Shown here piece after piece: positions 7,639-13,268 of a DNA stretch of 22,389 nucleotides; positions within the stretch are counted from its first letter, which is position 1; every line of letters begins with the position of its first letter. Under the pieces are notes generated by a model. The model was not told the origin of the DNA, searched no databases, and saw only the letters and a program-made list of their open reading frames with translations. The DNA is from DATHWB01 sp040880725 (GTDB lineage Bacteria; Actinomycetota; Acidimicrobiia; Spongiisociales; ZC4RG35). The stretch is from assembly GCA_040880725.1 (NCBI GenBank), contig JBBDHV010000032.1:1-22389 (forward strand), given 5' to 3'. The translations under genes and the position numbers were made by a program.

Positions 7639-8543
7639 CAGAAATACCCCTCGCGCTTGCGGTCTTCCATGGCCGCCTCGGAGGTCCTGTCGTCGGCCCG
7701 GCTGGCCCCGCGCTCCGACGTACGGCTGATCGCAACCTCGGCAATGACCTCATCGAGCGATTTCGCACTCGATTCCACCGCGGCAGTACAGCTCATGTCG
7801 CCGACGGTGCGGAAACGGACCACGCGCTCCACCACCTCCTCGTCATCCATCCGGGAGATGAAGGGGCTCTCCGCCATCCACATTCCGTCACGCAGGAAAA
7901 CCCTGCGAGTGTGGGAGAAGTAGATCGACGGCAGTTCGATGGACTCCCGCTTGGAGTAGTCCATGACATCCATCTCGGTCCAGTTGGAGATCGGAAAGAC
8001 GCGCAGATTCTCGCCGATCCGTTTCCGAGGGTTGTAGAGGCTCCACACTTCGGGACGCTGATTCTTGGGGTCCCATTGTCCGAACTCGTCGCGGTGCGAG
8101 AACACCCGCTCTTTTGCCCGGGATCGTTCCTCGTCGCGCCGAGCTCCGCCGAACAGCAGGTCGAACCGATGCTGGCTGATGGCGTGAAGCAGCGTCTCGG
8201 TCTGGAGACGGTTTCGCGATGCACGGGGTCCGGATTCCTCCACGACCCGCCCGGCGTCGATCGCCTCCTGGACCGACGCCACGATCAGCTCTGCGCCCAC
8301 CTCGGCCAGGATTCGGTCTCTGAAGTCGATCACTTCCGGGAAGTTGTGACCGGTGTCAACGTGCAGGACGGGGAACGGAAGCCGCGCGGGAGCGAAGGCC
8401 TTCACGGCGAGACGGAGCACAACCGCCGAGTCCTTGCCACCGGAGAAGAGCACCACGGGTCGCTCGGATTCGGCGACCGCCTCCCGGATGATGTGAATCG
8501 CTTCCGCCTCGAGAGTGTCGAGATGGTCGAGTCGATACGCCAT
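7638..8543 (-). CDS. cysD: Sulfate adenylyltransferase, catalytic subunit
   Basis: Catalytic PP-loop subunit of ATP sulfurylase; it adenylylates sulfate using ATP. The 301-aa protein is full length. The PP-loop SGGKDS is at 34-39. It is followed by HVDTGHNFPEV, a GGARRDEERSRAKER stretch, the FPISNWTEMDVMDY segment and the family's C-terminal motif MEDRKREGYF. It is the first gene of a five-gene - strand unit (cysD-cysN-cysC-tkt-membrane protein). No ribosome site precedes the ATG at 8543, but a TAGCCT box 9 nt upstream suggests a leaderless transcript starting at the ATG. The 90-bp gap is shared with the divergent mauE-like operon. No sulfite or PAPS reductase genes are in the window, so PAPS could feed either assimilation or sulfation. 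Confidence 0.97.
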   Translation of the reverse strand: MAYRLDHLDTLEAEAIHIIREAVAESERPVVLFSGGKDSAVVLRLAVKAFAPARLPFPVLHVDTGHNFPEVIDFRDRILAEVGAELIVASVQEAIDAGRVVEESGPRASRNRLQTETLLHAISQHRFDLLFGGARRDEERSRAKERVFSHRDEFGQWDPKNQRPEVWSLYNPRKRIGENLRVFPISNWTEMDVMDYSKRESIELPSIYFSHTRRVFLRDGMWMAESPFISRMDDEEVVERVVRFRTVGDMSCTAAVESSAKSLDEVIAEVAISRTSERGASRADDRTSEAAMEDRKREGYF

Positions 8544-8552
8544 GAGTCCGAC

Positions 8553-8558
8553 AGGCTA
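8553..8558 (-). promoter_or_regulatory. Candidate -10 box of the cysD operon
   Basis: TAGCCT on the - strand, 9 nt before the cysD ATG. No Shine-Dalgarno sequence or clear -35 element was found. The short spacing suggests leaderless transcription. Confidence 0.4.
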
Positions 8559-8619
8559 CCGGCGGATGCCGGGGGCCGGTGGGCCACGGCGGGCATGCCT
8601 TGCGGGGAGGGATCACCGC

Positions 8620-8625
8620 TACCCT
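8620..8625 (+). promoter_or_regulatory. Candidate -10 box of the mauE-like operon
   Basis: TACCCT on the + strand, 8 nt before the ATG at 8634, divergent to the cysD box in the same 90-bp gap. A weak TTGCGG at 8600-8605 is too close to be a normal -35. No Shine-Dalgarno sequence lies between the box and the ATG, so a leaderless transcript is likely. Confidence 0.4.
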
Positions 8626-8633
8626 GTCACGTC

Positions 8634-9146
8634 ATGTTGGAGGGGTGGTATTTCATCACCGTCGCCCTCCTGGTGCTGAGTGGGGGAAGCAAGCTCCGTG
8701 ACCCGGAACCGACGCGGGGCGCGCTGGGAATTGCCGGTCTCCCGTCGTCCAGGGGAGTCGTGACGATTCTGGCTGTCGGCGAGATCGTCGTTGGGGCGGC
8801 CGCGCTCGCGCTGACCTCTCCCCTGGTTCCTGCCGCGGTGGCGCTCTTCTACGCGGGATTCGCCCTCTTCGTCGTCACCGCCCTGCTGCGCCGACTGCCG
8901 CTTCAGTCGTGTGGGTGCTTCGGCACATCGGACACACCGCCCGGGTGGATCCACGTCGGTGTCAACGTGTCGGCCGCGACGACAGCCGTGGCGGTCATGG
9001 CTGACAGCGGTGCCGACCTCTTCGGCCTTCTGTCCGCACAGCCCGCATCGGGCATCCCGTACGTCGGGTTCCTGGGCATCGGAGCCGCGCTACTGGCGCT
9101 CGTGCTGTCTGACGTACCGACTGTCCTCACGAGGGGTGCCACGTGA
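8634..9146 (+). CDS. MauE-like membrane protein of a disulfide-maturation operon
   Basis: The 170-aa membrane protein has four to five hydrophobic segments (about 5-17, 42-62, 64-85, 107-123, 140-160). A conserved-looking CGCFG motif (Cys93, Cys95) lies at the end of the third segment. This layout, with the gene order MauE-like, Cys-rich Tat protein, MauD-like, matches the DoxX/MauE group; in methylamine utilisation, MauE and MauD are needed to mature the disulfide-rich light chain. I infer a role in electron transfer for disulfide formation or isomerisation at the outer membrane face. The ATG at 8634 is chosen because the TACCCT box lies 8 nt before it; the frame upstream shadows cysD on the other strand. 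Its stop overlaps the next GTG start (GTGA). The exact redox partner is not shown by sequence. Confidence 0.8.
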   Translation: MLEGWYFITVALLVLSGGSKLRDPEPTRGALGIAGLPSSRGVVTILAVGEIVVGAAALALTSPLVPAAVALFYAGFALFVVTALLRRLPLQSCGCFGTSDTPPGWIHVGVNVSAATTAVAVMADSGADLFGLLSAQPASGIPYVGFLGIGAALLALVLSDVPTVLTRGAT

Positions 9147-10459
9147 GCCGCCGACTCGTGGAACTGGCATCGCGGACCCTCGGCGAGCACACCAGCCGAC
9201 GGGGATTCCTGCGCCGTATGGCGATGGCCGGTTCGGCGATCGTCACCGCACCGATGGCCTATGCGCTCCGACCGATCACCGCGTATCAGGCAATCGTGCT
9301 CCCCAACGACTGTCCGCCGGGTTCGCAATGCCGCTCCGGATGGACGGAGTTCTGTTGCACTGCCACCGGAACCAACACGTGTCCTCCCGGCTCGGTCGTC
9401 GGCGGATGGTGGCGAGCCGAAGGATCGGGCTACTGCAACGGAAACTCCCGCTACTACATGGATTGTCACACCGAGTCGTGCGGCGGATGCGGCTGCGGTT
9501 CCTCCGGAACCTGCGGCAACGATTGCGTCGACTGCAACTGTCATTGCGAACTCGACCGGTGTGACCTCTGGAAGACCTGCTGCACCCGCTTCCGCTACGG
9601 CCAGTGCAACCAGCACATCGAATGCATCGGCCCCATCGTCTGCCGGGTCATCACCTGCGTGCCGCCGTGGGAGTGGGACTCGACGTGCACCACCGTCGAC
9701 GCCAGGGACGACGGGACCGCCCGCCATGACTCCGCCTGTCTCCACCCGCCGCTGGGACCGTATCGCGCCCGGCCCGGTGTGGTCCGGTCGAACACGTGGT
9801 ACCTCCGCGACACGCTCGACAACGGCAACCCCAGCCAGCAGTTCGCGCTTGGCGCGGTGGGCGACATTCCGTTGATGGCGGACTGGCTGGGCTCGGGAGT
9901 CGCCACGGCGGCGGTGGTTCGCGGGGCACGCCACGGGACGATCGGCCGGGACACGCTGACCTGGTATCTCCGCCATATCGAAGGGCCCGGGCGACCCGAC
10001 CACTCCTTCGAGTACGGCCAACCGGGGGACATCCCCGTCGCAGGCGACTGGGTGGGCAATGGCGTCCACACCGCGGGAGTCGTGCGAGGGAACCAATGGC
10101 TTCTGCGCAACCGCAACTCGTCGGGTCCGTCCGACATCTCCTTCACATTCGGCGAGCCGGGCGACATCCCCGTTGTCGGGGACTGGACGGGCAACGGACG
10201 CGACGGCATCGGGGTGGTGAGGGGGACCCGATGGCTGCTTCGCCACACCGCCACCCCCGGCCCACCCGACCTGGAGTTCGACTTCGGATCCCCCACCGGT
10301 ACGCCGATCGTGGGCGACTGGAACGGTGACGGGGTCGACACCCCGGGCCGGTTCGAAGGCGGGTCCTGGTCGCTTTCGAATTCGTTCGACGGCTCGAGCG
10401 AGGTCCAGTTCGCGTTCGGCACCCCCGGAGACACCCCCGTGGTCTGGAGGCGACGCTGA
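9143..10459 (+). CDS. Tat-exported protein: 24-Cys domain fused to five propeller-like repeats
   Basis: The 438-aa protein starts with a twin-arginine signal (SRRGFL at 18-23, then a hydrophobic run to about 43). Residues 57-199 hold 24 cysteines, an even number, including CPPG (80-83), GGWW (87-90), a CGGCGCG cluster and CIGPIVC (161-167). This layout recalls the methylamine dehydrogenase light chain MauA: Tat leader, many disulfides, and CPPG followed by the Trp that becomes part of its quinone cofactor. Residues 211-438 form five repeats of about 46-54 aa around the pattern GVVRG-x-WLLR ... FGxPGDIPVVGDWxGNG, an FG-GAP/VCBS-like propeller unit with Asp-rich turns. Export by Tat implies folding, perhaps with cofactor, before transport. 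The GTG at 9143 has GAGGGG at 9131-9136 and overlaps the previous stop. It is the likely client of the flanking MauE/MauD-like pair. Enzymatic activity is unproven. Confidence 0.82.
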   Translation: MSRRLVELASRTLGEHTSRRGFLRRMAMAGSAIVTAPMAYALRPITAYQAIVLPNDCPPGSQCRSGWTEFCCTATGTNTCPPGSVVGGWWRAEGSGYCNGNSRYYMDCHTESCGGCGCGSSGTCGNDCVDCNCHCELDRCDLWKTCCTRFRYGQCNQHIECIGPIVCRVITCVPPWEWDSTCTTVDARDDGTARHDSACLHPPLGPYRARPGVVRSNTWYLRDTLDNGNPSQQFALGAVGDIPLMADWLGSGVATAAVVRGARHGTIGRDTLTWYLRHIEGPGRPDHSFEYGQPGDIPVAGDWVGNGVHTAGVVRGNQWLLRNRNSSGPSDISFTFGEPGDIPVVGDWTGNGRDGIGVVRGTRWLLRHTATPGPPDLEFDFGSPTGTPIVGDWNGDGVDTPGRFEGGSWSLSNSFDGSSEVQFAFGTPGDTPVVWRRR

Positions 10460-11169
10460 TGCTCGCCCTGGTCATTCTGGAAGGCATCGTGATCCTGCTG
10501 CTGGCCGTGCTCGTCGCGGGCCTCCTGCGGTCTCACGCCGACATTCTCCGCACCCTGGACCGTCTCGGTGCGGGGGACGGGCCGGCCCCGAACGCGCCAG
10601 GTTCGATCGGACTCGGCCCGACCCGTCGCAGTACCGGTCAAACGCCCGTCGGAGCCATCTCCGGAATCACGTTGGAGGGAGAGGCCCGCAGCTTCGCCCT
10701 CACAGAATCGCGGGGTTACCTCCTCGTCGCATTCCTCTCCAGCGGGTGTTCGACCTGCAAGGCTTTCTGGACGTCGTTCGGCAAGGAACTCGACCTCCCC
10801 CATCCGGACATACGCCCGGTCATCGTGACCAAGGATGCCGCAGCGGAGAGCACATCGGAGCTCCGTACCCTCGCGCCCCGAGACATTCCGATGGTCCTGT
10901 CGTCGGACACGTGGGACGCCTTCCGGGTGCCGGGAACTCCGTACTTCCAGTTGATCGACACGGCCGACGGCGCCGTGCTCGGCGAGGGCTCGGCCGCGAA
11001 CTGGTCACGGCTCCTGGAGATGATCCGGCGCTCTTTGGGCGATGACGGCTCGGCCACCGATCTGCGCCGTTCGACCCGAGAGCGGCTGGTCGACTCGGAT
11101 GAAGAACTCCGCCGGGCAGGTATCGCCCCGGGCGATGCGACGCTCTTCCGAAAGCCCAACGGTGCATGA
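10459..11169 (+). CDS. MauD-like membrane-anchored thioredoxin-fold protein
   Basis: The 236-aa protein has an N-terminal membrane anchor (residues 1-23), a linker, and a thioredoxin/TlpA-like domain at about 66-200. The active site is SSGCSTCKAFW (Cys97, Cys100), and the cis-proline loop VPGTPYF has Pro161. The C-terminal about 40 residues are charged and outside the fold. The topology places the CXXC outside the membrane, so it would oxidise or isomerise cysteines of exported proteins, most plausibly the 24-Cys protein encoded just before it. MauD and TlpA families share this design, and the operon order favours MauD. The ATG at 10459 shares its A with the previous stop (TGATG), with GGAGG at 10446-10450 upstream. 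Its own stop overlaps an ATG as ATGA. Confidence 0.87.
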   Translation: MLALVILEGIVILLLAVLVAGLLRSHADILRTLDRLGAGDGPAPNAPGSIGLGPTRRSTGQTPVGAISGITLEGEARSFALTESRGYLLVAFLSSGCSTCKAFWTSFGKELDLPHPDIRPVIVTKDAAAESTSELRTLAPRDIPMVLSSDTWDAFRVPGTPYFQLIDTADGAVLGEGSAANWSRLLEMIRRSLGDDGSATDLRRSTRERLVDSDEELRRAGIAPGDATLFRKPNGA

Positions 11170-11816
11170 CCCTCCTCGCCTCCCTCCTCGCCGTGGCCGC
11201 TGCCATCCGATCCCACTGGTCGCCATGAGGCGAGTCGATGCTGTCCAGCATCCACCCGCTCGGCGAGCGGGCACGCGGAAATCGGTGGTCGGTGACGATC
11301 GCGGCGTTCACGGCCGGCGCGGTGCTGGGCGGTGCAGCCGTGGGATCGGTGTTGGGCGCCATCGGTTCGACCTTCGCGCCCAGGACCGACGTCGCCTTGC
11401 TGGTCGTCGGATGCCTGGCGCTGATCGCCGGCGGCCTCGACCTCAGCGGAGTGCGTGCCCCTGGCCCCAGCAGACAGGTGAACGAACGATGGATCGGCAA
11501 CCTCCGTGGGACGGTCTACGGCTTCGGTTTCGGTGTCCAGCTCGGCTCCGGCATCAGCACGTTCATCGTCACCTGGGGCGTGTGGGCGGTGCTCGCCGCC
11601 AAATTACTGTCCGGATCGGCGGTCTCCGGCGCCGTGGTTGGGGGAGTGTTCGGAATGACCAGAACCGTGGCACCGCTCGCAGCCGGCTGGATCGACCGCC
11701 CTTCGCGTCTCACCCGCTTCCACACCGTTCTGGCCCGGCTGGCCCAGCCGGTACACGTGGGTGCGGGCATCGCGATCGTGCTGATCGGGATCACCGGACT
11801 GGTGTGGGGAGTGTGA
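11166..11816 (+). CDS. CcdA-like membrane protein with in-frame UGA at the expected redox Cys
   Basis: Read from the ATG at 11166, which overlaps the mauD-like stop as ATGA, the frame gives 20 hydrophobic residues ending HWSP, then UGA (11226-11228), then GESMLSSIHPLGERARGNR and four to five further membrane segments, 217 codons in all. In DsbD/CcdA proteins the first membrane segment ends in S/T-P-Cys followed by a hydrophobic Met/Pro stretch, and that Cys carries the electrons. Here UGA stands exactly at that Cys. Explanations are selenocysteine, a Cys-to-stop mutation (one base from TGC/TGT), a sequencing error, or restart at the ATG at 11238 (192 aa), which has GAGGCGAG just upstream. A shortened product would lack the first segment and redox residue. 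All other junctions in this operon overlap or lie within 4 bp, which favours initiation at 11166. Only one ordinary Cys remains. Its job would be passing electrons across the membrane to the MauD-like protein. Confidence 0.72.
11226..11271 (+). other. In-frame UGA followed by two hairpins (candidate bacterial SECIS)
   Basis: Directly after the UGA (11226-11228) are two adjacent foldbacks. The first is GATGCT (11237-11242), loop GTCC, AGCATC (11247-11252). The second is CCCGCTC (11255-11261), loop GGC (11262-11264), GAGCGGG (11265-11271). The second has a 7-bp perfect stem and a loop opening with GG about 34 nt after the UGA, within the range described for bacterial SECIS elements. Hairpins are common by chance in such GC-rich DNA, so this is only a candidate. 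Confidence 0.3.
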
Positions 11817-11820
11817 CCCG

Positions 11821-12273
11821 GTGAGCCTCCTGGCTGCCTCGGGCATCTCCGTGGAACTGCCACCCGGTTGGGACGGCGGAATCGCCGAAGCAACCGTCCT
11901 CGACGATGGCGCCATCCGGCGATCTGTGACGCACCTCGCCAGCTTCCCGCTCCCCGAACGACGAGGGGACTACGGAGGAGGGGCCGTCGAGTTGATGGGC
12001 TGGACCGACACTCTCATCGTGCTGCTCGAATTCGACCCATCCGCCACGGCCCAGCCCTTGTTCTCGACCAAGGGTCTCCCCCATCCGCTCCGGGCGAGTG
12101 ACTTCGGGCGAGACACGCTGCAACGACGCGTCGAGGGACAGGGGGGCTGTCAGGCGTTCTTTCAGTCGGCCGGACGTGCGTTCTGTCTCTATGTGGTCGT
12201 CGGTTCCCACGTCGACCGTGCCGACCTGCTGGCAACCATCAACGACGTTCTCGCCCGGATCGAGATCGCATGA
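11821..12273 (+). CDS. Hypothetical protein in the redox operon
   Basis: The 150-aa protein has no signal peptide or membrane segment. It opens with GISVELPPGWDGGI (8-21), a beta-strand plus turn often seen in small actinobacterial proteins of unknown role. The body is a mixed alpha/beta fold with two cysteines and a C-terminal helix ending in LLATINDVLARIEIA. I do not recognise a family. The GTG at 11821 lies 4 bp after the CcdA-like stop, with GGGGAG about 9 nt upstream. Its stop overlaps the next ATG (ATGA). Tight coupling on both sides suggests it works with the exported redox system, perhaps from the cytoplasm; this is inference only. Confidence 0.78.
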   Translation: MSLLAASGISVELPPGWDGGIAEATVLDDGAIRRSVTHLASFPLPERRGDYGGGAVELMGWTDTLIVLLEFDPSATAQPLFSTKGLPHPLRASDFGRDTLQRRVEGQGGCQAFFQSAGRAFCLYVVVGSHVDRADLLATINDVLARIEIA

Positions 12274-13226
12274 AACGTCTCGTGGTCCTCGGACTCGTTG
12301 TCTCGCTGCTGGCTGTCGGCACACCGTCCCAGGCGGCGCCGCTGAGCGGGACCTTCACCGACGACGACGGAAACGTGCATGAGCCGAACATCCAGGCGAT
12401 CGCCGTCGAAGGCATCACCTTGGGGTGCGGCGCCGGCCTGTACTGTCCCGCCGGCACGGTCCGGCGCGACGAGATGGCATCGTTCCTGGCCAGGGCACTC
12501 GACCTCCCGGCGCAGGCCACCGGTGCGTTCTCCGACGTCGCCGGCAACATCCATGCCGGTTCGATCAACGCCATCGCCGAGGCGGGCATCACCCTCGGCT
12601 GTGACGCCGGCCGCTACTGCCCGGCGAGCCCCGTCCGAAGAGACGAGATGGCGTCGTTCCTGGCGAGGGCCTTCGAGCTCGCCGCCGCGGCGAGTCCTTT
12701 CACCGACACGGCGGGCAACGTTCACGTCGCAAACATCGGTGCGATCGCCGCAGAAGGCATCACGCTCGGCTGCGCGGCAGGTCAGTTCTGTCCTTCCGGT
12801 CTCGTGCGGAGAGACGAAATGGCGTCGTTCCTCGCCCGCGGACTCGACCTCGAACCTGTCTACGTCCTGCTGGGGATGGCTCAGGGCCTCGGGCTGGAAT
12901 GCAGCAAGGACGGACTGGTCTGCTCAGGCGCGTTCACGGTTCCCAACCGCGCTGGGTACGAAATCTCCGAGGGGATCTACCTCAGCCTGCCGGCCACTCC
13001 GATCGAACAGAGCGAGTTCGCATCATCGGCCACCCGCTTCGAACTCCTCATCGACGGGGTCGCCCAGACGCTCGATTCCGAAACGGTGGAAACTGCGACC
13101 AGGGAAGAAAAGCGCTTCCGGACGACCGTGAGCCTGACTCCTGGAACCCATACTGTGGTCGGACGGTGGTTTTGGAACAGCGGTCTCGTCCAGAACACGG
13201 TCCTGGAACTCACCGTGACGGAATGA
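12270..13226 (+). CDS. Secreted protein with three SLH-like repeats, each with a Cys pair
   Basis: The 318-aa protein has a signal peptide (residues 1-23, cleavage near SQAAP). Three repeats of about 56 aa follow (about 28-80, 86-137, 143-194), with the pattern F-D--GN-H---I-AIA-GITLGC-----CP----VRRDEMASFLAR. This is the S-layer-homology-like module common in Acidimicrobiia. Each repeat has a Cys-x5-Cys pair (53/59, 111/117, 168/174) and a degenerate fourth pair is at 211/218. The C-terminal about 90 residues look like a beta-sandwich. Such repeats usually attach proteins to the cell surface. The eight paired cysteines make it a plausible second client of the operon's disulfide machinery. The ATG at 12270 overlaps the previous stop as ATGA. 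It is the last gene of the operon. Confidence 0.88.
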   Translation: MKRLVVLGLVVSLLAVGTPSQAAPLSGTFTDDDGNVHEPNIQAIAVEGITLGCGAGLYCPAGTVRRDEMASFLARALDLPAQATGAFSDVAGNIHAGSINAIAEAGITLGCDAGRYCPASPVRRDEMASFLARAFELAAAASPFTDTAGNVHVANIGAIAAEGITLGCAAGQFCPSGLVRRDEMASFLARGLDLEPVYVLLGMAQGLGLECSKDGLVCSGAFTVPNRAGYEISEGIYLSLPATPIEQSEFASSATRFELLIDGVAQTLDSETVETATREEKRFRTTVSLTPGTHTVVGRWFWNSGLVQNTVLELTVTE

Positions 13227-13268
13227 CGACGGCTGCCGCAGTGCGCATCGCGCCGCGTCCGGTCGGAG

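Noticed and set aside
6562..7923. Long + strand frame opposite cysN/cysD
   Set aside because: Antisense shadow spanning two real genes; no start signal or family motif.
9143..10459. Calling this gene methylamine dehydrogenase light chain (mauA)
   Set aside because: No heavy chain, MauG or amicyanin gene is in the window and overall similarity is limited to Cys/Trp patterning. I keep it only as a hypothesis.
8903..10803. Two long - strand frames (8903-10246 and 9595-10803) opposite the Cys-rich protein and mauD-like genes
   Set aside because: They contradict the coupled + strand operon and show no recognisable motif. The + strand carries the Tat signal, the Cys pattern and the repeats.
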